The notes: generated by a model not told the origin, from the sequence alone. A DNA stretch of 55,357 bases from CAZDET01 sp964504335 (GCA_964504335.1 CAZDET010000031.1:1-55357), one strand, 5' to 3'; positions 26,298-36,293 are shown, counted from the first letter of the stretch. Made by a program: numbers and translations.

Positions 26298-29156
26298 ATG
26301 AACGCAAGAATTTTACTGGTCTCGTGCAATCTTATCTTGTTGTTATTTGTGCATGCGAGCTACGCCCAGGACACCGATAGGTACCGGACTATCGACGGCT
26401 CGCAAAATAACCCCAACCACCCCGACTGGGGGGCTGCCGAAACCCAATTGCTGCGAGCAACGCCGGTTGGCTACGCCGACGGCATTTCAGCGATTGGTGG
26501 TATCGACCGCCCCAATCCGCGTATCATCAGCAATGCGCTCTTCGATCAACCGGACTTGTTGAACGACCCGCTGCTCCTAAGCGATTTCTGCTGGGCATTC
26601 GGCCAGTTTATCGATCACGATTTCGGCTTTACCCTCGATGGGTCCGAATTGGCCTTCATCGAAGTGCCGAAGGGCGATCCGGATTTCGACCCCGCCGCCC
26701 AAGGGCAGGCGGTGATCCCATTGATTCGCAGTGCATTCGACCCCAATACCGGAAGAGATACAGATAACCCACGGCAGCATATCAACGTCATCACAGCCTA
26801 CATCGACGGCTCGGGCGTCTACGGTTCCGATGAAGAGCGTGCTCACTGGCTACGCACCTTCCGCGATGGAAAGCTGAAAGTGTCTTCCGGGAATTTGATG
26901 CCCTTCAATACGATCGACGGGGAGTTCGATAGCGACCTGTCGCACGATGCTCCCGAGATGGACAATGCCACCCGGCTCACCAATTATCTGTTCGTGGCCG
27001 GCGACGCGCGCGCCAACGAAAACCCGTTGCTGATCGCATTGCACACCCTGTTCGTGCGCGAGCACAACCGGCAGTGCGACCGACTCATGAAAGAACATCC
27101 CGACTGGGACGATGAGGAGTTGTACCAACACGCCCGCAAGATCGTAGGGGGCCTGATTCAATCCATTGTGTACGATGAGTGGCTACCAGCCATCGGCATC
27201 GACCTTCCTGCTTATTCCGGATACGCCCACTCAATCAACCCTCAGCTAACTAATACCTTTACGGCAGCTGCGTTCCGCCTCGGCCATACGCTGCTCAGCG
27301 GAGCTATTTTACGCATGGACGAAGAAGGCAATACCATAGAAGCCGGTGACATTGGTCTGCGCGACGCTTTCTTCAACGTGCATGCCATTATCGATGTAGA
27401 CGGCATTGACCCCTACCTCAACGGCATGGCCGAGCAAACCCAACAACAGTTTGATGCGCACCTGGTGGATGATGTGCGCAACTTCCTGTTTGGCCCTCCC
27501 GGAGTGGGCGGCCTCGATCTGGCCTCCATCAACATCCAGCGCGGCCGCGAACGGGGATTGCCCGGATATAATGAAGTGCGCAAAGCCTTCGGACTGGAGC
27601 CCTACCAGAATTTCCGGCAAATCAACCCCGACCGCACCGTCAGCGACCGGCTTCTGACCCTCTACAAGCGCGTAGATAACGTAGACCCCTGGGTAGGTAT
27701 GCTATCCGAAAAAGCCGTAGAAAACAGCCTCTTCGGCCCTACGCTGCAAGCGATCTTGATCGATCAGTTTATTCGCTTACGCGACGGCGACCGGTTTTAC
27801 TACCTCAACGACCCGGTCCTCTCCGATACTGAAAAAAATTGGATCACCCGCGCGACCTTCCGCGATGTCATCATGTACAATACGGGCATCCGGCTTATGC
27901 AAGACAACGTCTTTCGCTCCATGCCACGCTCCGAAGTATGCGCTAACATGAACCTGTTCATCTCCGGCCAAATCCGAACGGGAAGCGGAAAACCGGTTCC
28001 CAAAGTCGACCTGACTTTCGTGATGGAAGACAATACGATGCGGGCAGAAACAGCCGTCGACGGTTCCTATGATTTCGGGTTGCAAGCTGCTTGCGGGATG
28101 CAAAAGATCACCCCATCGAAGCAAGATGCGCTAGCAAACGGCCTGTCTACCTTTGACCTGGTGCTGATCGCCCGACACATTCTGGGCGTAGACTCGCTTG
28201 CATCTCCCTATCAGCAAATTGCGGCCGACTTCAATGAAGATCGCGCAATTACGATCCTCGACCTGATTGCGGCCCAGTCGGTTATTTTGGGACGCCCGAA
28301 CGAGCTGGATACCCTTCGCCCCTGGCGGTTTGTGCTGGGCGGTTTCGACTTCGATCCGGTTAACCCCTTAGCAGATGACTTCCCCGAACTGCTCGATTTT
28401 GACGCCGCAGACCCCGCGGATTTCACCTCCGGCTTTGTGGCGGTAAAGCGAGGTGACGTAAATGAGACATTCCAACCGGAACCAAAGAGCGGTCCGGTAA
28501 GTTTAGAGCCCGATTCACCTGCTCTGCTGGTCTCGTTTCCAAATCGATACTTGGAGGCCGGTGAAGCAACCACCCTCACTTTAGCAGCGGAGGCACTCGA
28601 ACCACTTGCCGGATTTCAGTTCAGTCTGAGTGGCAGCGGGCTCGAGTTCGGAAGAATTTCTAGTTTTGCACTTCCCTACTCCGCCGTCGATTCGGATGGG
28701 CAGCTCCGCGTCAGTTATGCTCAGCCGGAAGGATGGTCAGGAAATGCCCCGCTTATCGAAGTGGAGGTTCGCGCGAAGCGCGCTGGATTACTAACTGAAC
28801 TGCTGTCTATGAATAAGGCATTGGCAAGTGAAGCATACGATCAGCAATTGAATCTGCGAAGTGTTGCGCTCCGGGCAGAAACCCGTACAACTGCTCCATT
28901 TGTGGGCGGCGATGCGTTTCCCGATCCTGCGCAGACCATCGTGAACATTCCCTTTTACCAGGAATCTGCCGGCAACGTCCGCTTATCGGTTTACGATCCG
29001 ACTGGTCGACTTTTACGTGAATGGAAAGAGTACCGCCCTGCGGGGTCTCAATATTGGGTAATTGAGCGGGCGCAGCTTGCCAATCCCTCCGGAAATTTGG
29101 TTTTCCGCATCGAGGGCAACCAGGGAAGCTACACCGGCAAAATGACCTGGTTCTAA
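26298..29156 (+). CDS. T9SS-secreted animal-type haem peroxidase with dockerin-like segment
   Basis: 952 residues. Signal peptide 1-24 (SYAQ). Residues 30-550 are an animal haem peroxidase: FGQFIDHD gives Gln103, Asp106 and distal His107; ARANENPLL carries the R-x-x-E pair; LFVREHNRQ and proximal His in FRLGHTLLSG follow, as in myeloperoxidase and peroxinectin. About 565-650 is a carboxypeptidase-like/dockerin-like stretch (FDLVLIARHILG, then DFNEDRAITILDLIAAQ). About 735-840 resembles a cohesin-type sandwich. The last 80 residues (FPDPAQTIVNIPF... YDPTGRLLREW) are a T9SS sorting domain. It would oxidise halides or phenolics with peroxide outside the cell. A terminator hairpin follows. Confidence 0.92.
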   Translation: MNARILLVSCNLILLLFVHASYAQDTDRYRTIDGSQNNPNHPDWGAAETQLLRATPVGYADGISAIGGIDRPNPRIISNALFDQPDLLNDPLLLSDFCWAFGQFIDHDFGFTLDGSELAFIEVPKGDPDFDPAAQGQAVIPLIRSAFDPNTGRDTDNPRQHINVITAYIDGSGVYGSDEERAHWLRTFRDGKLKVSSGNLMPFNTIDGEFDSDLSHDAPEMDNATRLTNYLFVAGDARANENPLLIALHTLFVREHNRQCDRLMKEHPDWDDEELYQHARKIVGGLIQSIVYDEWLPAIGIDLPAYSGYAHSINPQLTNTFTAAAFRLGHTLLSGAILRMDEEGNTIEAGDIGLRDAFFNVHAIIDVDGIDPYLNGMAEQTQQQFDAHLVDDVRNFLFGPPGVGGLDLASINIQRGRERGLPGYNEVRKAFGLEPYQNFRQINPDRTVSDRLLTLYKRVDNVDPWVGMLSEKAVENSLFGPTLQAILIDQFIRLRDGDRFYYLNDPVLSDTEKNWITRATFRDVIMYNTGIRLMQDNVFRSMPRSEVCANMNLFISGQIRTGSGKPVPKVDLTFVMEDNTMRAETAVDGSYDFGLQAACGMQKITPSKQDALANGLSTFDLVLIARHILGVDSLASPYQQIAADFNEDRAITILDLIAAQSVILGRPNELDTLRPWRFVLGGFDFDPVNPLADDFPELLDFDAADPADFTSGFVAVKRGDVNETFQPEPKSGPVSLEPDSPALLVSFPNRYLEAGEATTLTLAAEALEPLAGFQFSLSGSGLEFGRISSFALPYSAVDSDGQLRVSYAQPEGWSGNAPLIEVEVRAKRAGLLTELLSMNKALASEAYDQQLNLRSVALRAETRTTAPFVGGDAFPDPAQTIVNIPFYQESAGNVRLSVYDPTGRLLREWKEYRPAGSQYWVIERAQLANPSGNLVFRIEGNQGSYTGKMTWF

Positions 29157-29160
29157 GAAG

Positions 29161-29197
29161 AAAAGGCCTCCTGTCCATTATGGCAAGGAGGCCTCAC
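29161..29197. terminator. Terminator hairpin after the peroxidase gene
   Basis: GGCCTCCT (29165-29172) and AGGAGGCC (29186-29193) form a perfect 8-bp stem 8 bp after the stop codon. A short A tract before and TCACTTT after the stem make it usable from both strands, fitting the convergent flavoprotein gene on the other side. Confidence 0.65.
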
Positions 29198-29300
29198 TTT
29201 ACACTCACTAGTTTATGAAACTTAAGCCAACATACGAATTCAACTGCAAAATGTTGGCCTATCGTACATTTCGGATTATATTTTTTTGTTAAAAGCCCCG

Positions 29301-30557
29301 CTAGGAGACAAATGTCTTTTTTCCGAGGGCCAGAGCCAACCAGAAGTCGGGTCGTACCAGTCTTTTACGGAGGTCGAAGTCGGTGTACATCCGGCAGAAT
29401 AGCTCGATCATTTTTGGGTGATCGGCAATAAATCCGGTTAGCAGATTAGTAATGCGCCGGTGCTGCATGATTTGTTGCAGCTGAAAACTCAGCTTCATCT
29501 CTTTCCGCAATACCCGATCTACCCGCCGGTCGTAGGCCCGGAGGTAAGGCGCATCGAAGCGCTGTTCGGAAAAACAATGCTCGGCCAGCTCGGCGGCGAT
29601 GTAGCCGCTGTAAAAAGCGTTGCCGATTCCCTCTCCGGTCAACGGGTCAATCAGATGGCCTGCATCCCCTACTAATAGATAATGATCGCCCGACAGGATG
29701 CGGGTTTTGCTGCCGAGTGGCAATCCGTAGCCGCGCAGCTCGTCGATGGCGGTAGCTCCTTCGAATCGAGCGCGAAAGGCAGGACTCGCCACCACTTCTT
29801 CGAATAACTTGCGCAGGTTGAGTCGGCGTTTGCGCACGATGTCTCCGCGGATACCCAATCCGATGTTCGCCAATCCATTAGGCAGCGGAAATAGCCAGAA
29901 GTAGCCCGGGTTCAGCTCGGATAGGAAGTGCAATTCGATGAAATTATCTGGGTGAAAGCCCTGCACACCCCGGTAGTAGGTACGCACGGAGGCTGCGTAA
30001 TGCCGCGGAATCATTTCCAGCCCTGCCTCGTGCCGGCTGAAACGGGATTGGGCCCCATCCGCAATGATCAACAACTTACAATTCGCAGAAAAACGCCCAT
30101 CTCTCGAAGCAATGCGCCAACCGGTCGGTAGTCGTTCAAACTCCGTTATATCCGTATGCAGGTGCAAGTCGATGTTCGAACGCCTGCGGACTTCTTCGAT
30201 CAGGAAAAAATCGAAATCAACGCGTTTGCTCACGTAACCCGGGGCAGCCTCCGGGCGGCGTTCGTAATTGATCTGAAAGGGGAGCTCGATCAACCGCCCG
30301 TTGGGCGGGTAGAATCGGATACCCCACACGTCGGTGGGCTCGAAGCGCGCCCGAAAGCGCTCCAAAATTTGAGGATCGAGGCGATTGAGGAGGGTCGTGA
30401 CCTTGCCGCTCAGCGCATCTCCACAAACCTTATCCCGGGGAAAGCCTGACTTATCGATTAATGTGCACGGAATGCCCAAGTAACTTAAGCGTAGGGCAGT
30501 AGCTGCCCCTCCCGGCCCCGCACCCACGATGCAGATATCCGTGGCCTCGATTCCCAT
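29301..30557 (-). CDS. FAD-dependent oxidoreductase, geranylgeranyl-reductase family
   Basis: 418 residues from the ATG at 30557; the frame reaches 30614 but only the inner start puts the FAD-binding IVGAGPGGAATALRL close to the N-terminus. DKVCGDALSGK and VGDAGHLIDPLTGEGIGNAFYSG are typical of the geranylgeranyl reductase/PHBH-like flavoprotein group. Such enzymes reduce isoprenoid chains of quinones, carotenoids or lipids, or hydroxylate aromatics; the substrate is not readable. It is downstream of a SnoaL-like gene on the same strand. Confidence 0.9.
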   Translation of the reverse strand: MGIEATDICIVGAGPGGAATALRLSYLGIPCTLIDKSGFPRDKVCGDALSGKVTTLLNRLDPQILERFRARFEPTDVWGIRFYPPNGRLIELPFQINYERRPEAAPGYVSKRVDFDFFLIEEVRRRSNIDLHLHTDITEFERLPTGWRIASRDGRFSANCKLLIIADGAQSRFSRHEAGLEMIPRHYAASVRTYYRGVQGFHPDNFIELHFLSELNPGYFWLFPLPNGLANIGLGIRGDIVRKRRLNLRKLFEEVVASPAFRARFEGATAIDELRGYGLPLGSKTRILSGDHYLLVGDAGHLIDPLTGEGIGNAFYSGYIAAELAEHCFSEQRFDAPYLRAYDRRVDRVLRKEMKLSFQLQQIMQHRRITNLLTGFIADHPKMIELFCRMYTDFDLRKRLVRPDFWLALALGKKTFVS

Positions 30558-30589
30558 GGTAAATTGAATTGGTGAGGGCCTAAATATAC

Positions 30590-30621
30590 ACGGGCTTTGG
30601 TGAGTACCTACCAAAGCCCGT
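30590..30621. terminator. Perfect 12-bp hairpin between the SnoaL-like and flavoprotein genes
   Basis: ACGGGCTTTGGT (30590-30601) and ACCAAAGCCCGT (30610-30621) pair perfectly around an 8-nt loop. On the minus strand the stem is followed by GTATATTTAGG, which is one mismatch from a TAnnTTTG promoter box. It may end the SnoaL-like transcript, and the box may start the flavoprotein transcript. Confidence 0.55.
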
Positions 30622-30643
30622 CCAAAAAAACAGGGGATGCTAA

Positions 30644-31015
30644 TTAGCCGGTCGGCATGTCGTAGAAAAACTGCTCCTTGGCGATCTTACCATCCTTCAC
30701 TTCGTACAGGCAAATTTCCTCCATCTTGGTGCGTCCGTGCTCCTTCATTGTGACGTCAATCATCATGTGAACCGCGAACTGATTGCCCGCCACCAGCGGG
30801 TCGGAAACGGTGGCATCGTGCGTTTCTTCGATCATTTCATCGAACTGCTTATTCTTGGCCAGCAGCGCGTCCATCCCTTTGGTTTCCGGTTGGGGGTTTG
30901 CCGGATCGACGGCCACGGCGTCTTGGGCGAATAGTTCCTGGTAAGCCTCTTCGTTTTTACCCTGGCGGCACAACTCGACAAGACGGTTTGCAATTTGCTC
31001 AGTTGTCATTGACAA
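30644..31015 (-). CDS. SnoaL-like (NTF2-fold) protein
   Basis: 123 residues, no signal peptide. The pattern of an N-terminal helix pair (IANRLVELCRQGKNEEAYQELF), AVAVDP, and the final strands EEICLYEVKDGKIAKEQFFYD fits the SnoaL/NTF2-like fold common in Bacteroidota. Function cannot be assigned; relatives include polyketide cyclases, isomerases and ligand-binding proteins. It lies between two hairpins, so it may be transcribed by itself. Confidence 0.82.
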   Translation of the reverse strand: MSMTTEQIANRLVELCRQGKNEEAYQELFAQDAVAVDPANPQPETKGMDALLAKNKQFDEMIEETHDATVSDPLVAGNQFAVHMMIDVTMKEHGRTKMEEICLYEVKDGKIAKEQFFYDMPTG

Positions 31016-31049
31016 TGGTTTTGGTTAATGAGTAAAATGGGTTGATAGC

Positions 31050-31092
31050 AAAAAAAAAGCTAGAAAGGAGATGGTACATCTCTTCTCTAGCT
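31050..31092 (-). terminator. Rho-independent terminator of the alkaline phosphatase gene
   Basis: On the minus strand AGCTAGA (31092-31086) pairs with TCTAGCT (31064-31058), with an inner GAGATG/CATCTC pair, and a run of nine T residues follows (31058-31050). It lies 120 bp past the alkaline phosphatase stop and 35 bp before the SnoaL-like start. Confidence 0.8.
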
Positions 31093-31212
31093 TCAGTGGT
31101 TGATCCAAAAATACGGGTTTTATCAATACGGCGAAAGTGTAAATAAAAAAATTATTCAGCTAAAAAGCATACGCAAATTGTGTGCAATCCGTCAATCAGT
31201 CCGATCCCCTAA

Positions 31213-32349
31213 TTACTGTAGTACCAACCAGGAATCAAGCATCTTCTGAAAGATGTCGCTGTTTTGGTAGATGCCGCCAAAGCGCTCGGCTCCGGGCCCG
31301 AACGCAAAAACCGGAATCAGCGACGCCGAGTGCCCGCCGGTAGAAAAGGTCGGGTTGATCGCGCCGTAGTTTCGCTGTCCGAAATTTTGAACAGCAGATA
31401 GGGAAAGCCCGCCGGTCTCGTGGTCGGCAGTGACCAGGACCAGGGTATTACCGTCGCGTTCGGCAAAATCCAGGGCGATGTCGATGCAATCGTTAAAGTC
31501 CTTTACTTCCTCGATGATGTATTCGGCATTATTGGCGTGGCCGCCCCAGTCGATTTGGGAGCCTTCGACCATCAGAAAGAAGCCGTCCGGATCTTGGCTG
31601 AGGTAATCGATGGCTGCAGAGGTGGCCTTGGGGAGGAAGTCGCCCCGACCGTCGGTCATAGTGGGCATGCCGTCGTCAGCCAGCAGAAAGCCGTACTTCT
31701 TGTTGGAGTCCATCTTACCGGCATCCATGGTGCTGGTATTGACGACGAACCCTTTGCCTTCCAGAGCCATGACCAGGTCGCGCCCGTCGGTCCGGTTGGC
31801 AAAGTACTGCCGCCCGCCACCGGCAAAAAAGTCGACGGGAGCATCGACCAGTTGTAAGGCGATATCCTCCGCGGAATCGCGGTGCGCTACGTGCGCATAA
31901 AAAGAAGCCGGAGTGGCATGCGTAATCGAAGAGGTGGCTAGTACGCCGGTGGCCACGTTCTGCTTGGCGGCCATTTCGAGGATCGTTTCCAGTGCATTCG
32001 TATCCGGCCCTACTCCGATAGCGGCGTTGTAGCTCTTGACGCCCGTAGAAAAGGCGGTAGCTCCGGCCGCCGAATCCGTAATTTTGGCATCCGACGGCTC
32101 ATTCTGATGCAGGCCGATCACGGGAAAGCGCACGAAACTGGGCTGCTTATCCATGTAATAGAAGGCCGTAGACACCTGCGCCAGGCCCATGCCGTCGCCA
32201 ATTAATAAGATGATGTTTTTGGCAGTAGCCACCTGATCCGTCTCCAAATTACCAGCTACGCGGGTACCGTATTCGGTAGGTGTACTGGTCCGACAAGCGG
32301 CAATAATCATCACTAGTACAAGCAACCCCAAGGTGCTTCGTGTATGCAT
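31213..32349 (-). CDS. Alkaline phosphatase (PhoA family), lipoprotein
   Basis: 378 residues. Lipoprotein signal with the lipobox at MIIAAC (Cys19). NIILLIGDGMG holds the first metal-binding Asp, TDSAAGATAF the nucleophile Ser93, and TADHETGG plus GGHSA the remaining zinc ligands. It removes phosphate from organic monoesters at the cell envelope. At 378 residues it is somewhat shorter than E. coli PhoA but complete. The gene is monocistronic and ends in a clear terminator. No Pho box was identified. Confidence 0.94.
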   Translation of the reverse strand: MHTRSTLGLLVLVMIIAACRTSTPTEYGTRVAGNLETDQVATAKNIILLIGDGMGLAQVSTAFYYMDKQPSFVRFPVIGLHQNEPSDAKITDSAAGATAFSTGVKSYNAAIGVGPDTNALETILEMAAKQNVATGVLATSSITHATPASFYAHVAHRDSAEDIALQLVDAPVDFFAGGGRQYFANRTDGRDLVMALEGKGFVVNTSTMDAGKMDSNKKYGFLLADDGMPTMTDGRGDFLPKATSAAIDYLSQDPDGFFLMVEGSQIDWGGHANNAEYIIEEVKDFNDCIDIALDFAERDGNTLVLVTADHETGGLSLSAVQNFGQRNYGAINPTFSTGGHSASLIPVFAFGPGAERFGGIYQNSDIFQKMLDSWLVLQ

Positions 32350-32651
32350 AGTTTTTCAGGCTTAAAGTGGAACAATCGAACAGACAACGATACGTCCTTA
32401 GGATATCCTGTATGTTAAGATCAACTTTTTTTTTACTAGAATCGTGTTATCTACTGACAAAACCTCCCCAGTTGCACCCGCCTTCGTTTCAATTTGGGTA
32501 TTTTTGTATGTACCACACATCCATCGCCCATTCGAACCTGGGAAGCTTATCTCCGACCTTGCCCCTAAGTGTATAACCCATTGATCTGTTTGCAGGATCG
32601 GAATCTATCCTGTACGAGCTTCCTTTTTGCTATCGGTTGCAGGCCGATTTA
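32350..32651. promoter_or_regulatory. Divergent region with a TAnnTTTG box
   Basis: 302 bp between the alkaline phosphatase and reprolysin-like genes. TATTTTTG at 32499-32506 on the plus strand matches the Bacteroidota -7 box and would give a leader of about 140 nt for the protease; a good -33 element is not seen. A run of nine T lies at about 32425. No gene is visible. Confidence 0.35.
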
Positions 32652-35600
32652 ATGAAAGTTCCAATGAGACGACTGTTCACGCTCTTTATTGTATTGATTA
32701 GTGTCATCCCACTTTACACGCAATCCTCCTGGTGGTCTTCCGTCCCCGAATCTGCCATTGAACTGGCACCGCGCTCCACGGTCAACTGGCCGTTGACGTA
32801 CTACGGAACCTTTGATTTTCAACTACCCGCTCTTGAGCGGCAATTACGGGCCGCCGGCCGCGATCCGGCTACCATCGAATTTCCGACACCGGACGGGCGG
32901 GTGTTGCGGCTGCGGCTGGAGCCCATCAACGCCCTTCACCCCCGGCTGGCAGCCCGCTATCCCGAGCTGCGGGCCTACCGGGCAACCGGCCCCGGCGTAC
33001 TCGCGCACGTAGCACTCTCGCCACTGGGCATGCATGCCACTGTGCGCGCTCCACAGGGTACGTATCACATCGATCCCTATGCCAACGGCCAGGATCGCTA
33101 TCACATCGGCTATTACCACTCGGCAATCGAGTTGCCGGAAGAAGTCGCGCAACTCGGCTGTGGTCTGGATACGGAAGCGCTCACCGAACATCACCGGCCC
33201 ACTGCCGCCAACCGGGGGGGCCAAGGCCGCAGCCTGGAAACGGACCCGGTTGACGTCCGGGTCTACGATATGGCCCTGGCCACTACCGGCGAATACGCGC
33301 AAATGAAGGGCGGGACCCTGGAGGACGTAATGGCTACCCTGAACGCCTCCGTCGTGCGCCTCAATCTCATTTTAGAACAAGAATTGGCCATGCGCGTGCG
33401 CCTGATACCCCGCAACGACGAGCTCATTTTCCTCGATCCGGATACCGATCCCTACGAAAGCGGTACCAATGCCGCCTCACTGCTGGGTTCGAACGGCCCC
33501 GCCATCACCAGCACGCTGGGGGTTACTCAGAATGAATTCGACATCGGCCACGTCTTTACTGCCGGATGTTCGGGAGGCGTAGCGGGGCTGGCGGGCAATA
33601 GCTCGGCCTGTACCGGTACGCGCTCGCGGGGGGTGACCTGCCACTTCACCAATGATCTCGATGTAGTAGTGGTAACGGTATTCGCCCACGAATTGGGCCA
33701 CCAATTCTCGGCCGGTCACACCTGGAATAACTGCCCATCCAACGCCTCCCAGCGCGCTCCAAGCACCAGCTTCGAGCCGGGCTCGGGCAGCACGATCATG
33801 TCCTACGCCGGCGTTTGCGGTGATCAAAATGTCCAGCGCGACGCCGACGCTTACTTCCACGTCGGATCGCTGGAGGAAATTATCGAATACAGCCGCAATG
33901 GCACGGGCAATACCTGCGCTACCGTTCTGGCTACAAGCAACCGCTCCCCGGAAATCACCCTGCCCTACCAGGATGGCTTTTACATCCCGATTTCCACCCC
34001 CTTCGAGCTCCGTGGCTCAGCGACCGACCTCGACGGCGACGTATTAACCTATGCCTGGGAGGAGGTCGATCTGGGCCCTCCAACCGATATCGGCTTTCCC
34101 GAAGGTACAGCACCGCTCTTTCGAAGTATTCCGCCGGATACCGCCTCGAATCGTATCTTTCCGCAGCTGTCAAACCTGCTGGACAACAGGTCCAGCAACC
34201 TGGAAGTCCTTCCGACGTACAGCCGCCCACTCAACTTTCGAATGACCGTTCGGGATAATCACCCTGGAGGCGGTGCTGCCGTTTGGGAATCCGTACAGTT
34301 TTTTGCTACCGCGGAGGCCGGTCCCTTCCGCATCCAAAGCCCGAATTCGGCCAATGAGGTCTGGCGCGGCGGCGAAAGCCGATCGATCCAGTGGGACGTG
34401 GCGAATACCAACGCCGCTCCCGTCAATTGCAGGGCCGTAGATATTCTGCTGTCGCTCGACGGCGGCCTGACTTACCCCATCGCGCTCCTGCGCGGCGTGC
34501 CCAACGCGGGCAGCGCCGTAGTGAACGTACCGAACGTGACGAGCAATACCAGTCGGATTCGGGTACAGGCAGCCGACAATATCTTTTTTGATATTTCCAA
34601 CGAAGACTTTTCCATTCTGGAAGCCGCGCAGCCAACCCTTTCCGTGGAGTCTGACCCGGCAGCCGCTTCCGTTTGCCTGCCGGATACCAAAACCGTCGCG
34701 ATTCGCACCGCCGGTCTGGCCGGCTTCGACGGTGCCGTCAATTTGGAACTGACTGCCGATTTGCCCGCCGGCGTTAGCGGCACCTTCGACCGCAACACGA
34801 TCAATGCCGGCGAAGCCGCGGAGCTGACCTTCGACTTTTCCGATACGCCATTCAGCGGCTTGCTCGAGGCGGAGGTCATGGCTATTGCTCCTGATCTGGC
34901 CGATACCGTTCGGCGGACGATCTACTTCACCGTCGTCAGCAACGACTTTTCCGAATTGCGCCTGGAAGCGCCCGGCAACGGCCAGACCCTCGGAAGCCTG
35001 ACCACCGACTTCGCCTGGACGCCTAACGCCAATGCCCAGGGCTACGACTTTCAACTAGCCACCAGCCCCACCTTTGCCGAAGGGACGCTCGTACGCACCG
35101 CCGAAGGCCTGCGTGCAGCCTCGCTCAATCTGGCCGACCTGCAGCTCGAGCGCAATACGGTGTACTACTGGCGAATTCGTCCCTTCAACGACTGCGGCAC
35201 GTCTGACTGGACCCTCCCCAGCGCATTCCAGACGGCCCAGGCTTCCTGCGAAACACTGGCAGCGACCGACACTCCGATCAATCTGCCGGGAACCGGACCG
35301 GCACTGACGCGCACGTCGGAAATCGTCATCAACCAAAATGGTACCATCGACGACCTCAACATACCCGGCATCGACCTGCGCTACCAGGTGCTGCCTAACG
35401 TAACGCTTACCCTCGTCAGCCCCGCGGGCACGCGGGTGCGCCTGTATGCGGAGAGCTGCCCGAACTTCACAAGTCAGTTCAATATCGGCTTCGACGGAGA
35501 GGCTACCGATTCCATCCCCTGCCCGCCCGACGAGGACCTCCTGTTCCTGCCCGTCGATCCTATGAGTGCGCTCTACGGGGAAAACGCGATGGGTACCTGG

Positions 35601-36293
35601 CAGTTGGAAGTCGGCATATCCGAAACTGGTGGCTCCACGGGCTTCCTCAATAATTGGAGTATCGAATACTGCGCCGCCGGCGCCGGATCAGATCTTCAAT
35701 TGGTCAACAATGATACTCTGAAAGTGCCCCCCGGTATGCGCAATCCGGTGACGCTTGACCTCCTCCTCGCTGAAGAGACCAATGCCACCCCTTCAGACAT
35801 CAACTTCGTTCTGATCGATTTACCCCGAGAAGGCGAATTGACCCTGGACGGCCAGCCCTTATCCCTGGGTGCGACCCTCAGCCAGGCAGCCATCAATGCC
35901 GGCCGGGTTTTCTATCAGCACTTCGGAGATGGCGAGGGCACGGATCGCTGGAACTTCATCGTCACTACCACCAATGGCGGCCTGATCGGCCGGACCGAAG
36001 CGCGCATTCTCATTTCGGAGGACGCCGTCGTGAACGTCGACGATCCCGTCCGCGATTCCGCTCCGGCAATGGTGATTTTCCCCAACCCAACGTCCGATCA
36101 GTTGCAGGTACAATTTGCCCAGCCGCTCGTACGGGCGGAGGTGTTGCGGCTGTTTGCACTAGATGGTCGGTTGCTGCGCACCGAACTTCTGGCTCCGGGT
36201 ATAAACCAGTACGACCTGGCGGTCGGATCGCTTCCGGCGGGGATGTACCTATTGCGGGTCGGAAGGCTGGTGTCGCGGGTGGTGGTGAGGTAG
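32652..36293 (+). CDS. T9SS-secreted reprolysin-like zinc metalloprotease with P domain
   Basis: 1213 residues from the ATG at 32652 (the frame also opens at a TTG at 32637). Signal peptide MRRLFTLFIVLISVIPLYTQ. A propeptide is followed by the M12B-type catalytic domain with HELGHQFSAGH at residues 346-356 (HExxHxxGxxH) and the Met-turn IMSYAGVCG. Next are Ig-like domains, a fibronectin-III-like domain (FAWTPNANAQGYDFQLATS), a proprotein-convertase P domain (about 890-1010, SPAGTRVRLYAESC, ENAMGTWQLEV), a CSPG/cadherin-like repeat and a T9SS sorting domain (FPNPTSDQLQV to the Arg end). It degrades proteins outside the cell. No immunity or partner gene is adjacent. Confidence 0.93.
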   Translation: MKVPMRRLFTLFIVLISVIPLYTQSSWWSSVPESAIELAPRSTVNWPLTYYGTFDFQLPALERQLRAAGRDPATIEFPTPDGRVLRLRLEPINALHPRLAARYPELRAYRATGPGVLAHVALSPLGMHATVRAPQGTYHIDPYANGQDRYHIGYYHSAIELPEEVAQLGCGLDTEALTEHHRPTAANRGGQGRSLETDPVDVRVYDMALATTGEYAQMKGGTLEDVMATLNASVVRLNLILEQELAMRVRLIPRNDELIFLDPDTDPYESGTNAASLLGSNGPAITSTLGVTQNEFDIGHVFTAGCSGGVAGLAGNSSACTGTRSRGVTCHFTNDLDVVVVTVFAHELGHQFSAGHTWNNCPSNASQRAPSTSFEPGSGSTIMSYAGVCGDQNVQRDADAYFHVGSLEEIIEYSRNGTGNTCATVLATSNRSPEITLPYQDGFYIPISTPFELRGSATDLDGDVLTYAWEEVDLGPPTDIGFPEGTAPLFRSIPPDTASNRIFPQLSNLLDNRSSNLEVLPTYSRPLNFRMTVRDNHPGGGAAVWESVQFFATAEAGPFRIQSPNSANEVWRGGESRSIQWDVANTNAAPVNCRAVDILLSLDGGLTYPIALLRGVPNAGSAVVNVPNVTSNTSRIRVQAADNIFFDISNEDFSILEAAQPTLSVESDPAAASVCLPDTKTVAIRTAGLAGFDGAVNLELTADLPAGVSGTFDRNTINAGEAAELTFDFSDTPFSGLLEAEVMAIAPDLADTVRRTIYFTVVSNDFSELRLEAPGNGQTLGSLTTDFAWTPNANAQGYDFQLATSPTFAEGTLVRTAEGLRAASLNLADLQLERNTVYYWRIRPFNDCGTSDWTLPSAFQTAQASCETLAATDTPINLPGTGPALTRTSEIVINQNGTIDDLNIPGIDLRYQVLPNVTLTLVSPAGTRVRLYAESCPNFTSQFNIGFDGEATDSIPCPPDEDLLFLPVDPMSALYGENAMGTWQLEVGISETGGSTGFLNNWSIEYCAAGAGSDLQLVNNDTLKVPPGMRNPVTLDLLLAEETNATPSDINFVLIDLPREGELTLDGQPLSLGATLSQAAINAGRVFYQHFGDGEGTDRWNFIVTTTNGGLIGRTEARILISEDAVVNVDDPVRDSAPAMVIFPNPTSDQLQVQFAQPLVRAEVLRLFALDGRLLRTELLAPGINQYDLAVGSLPAGMYLLRVGRLVSRVVVR

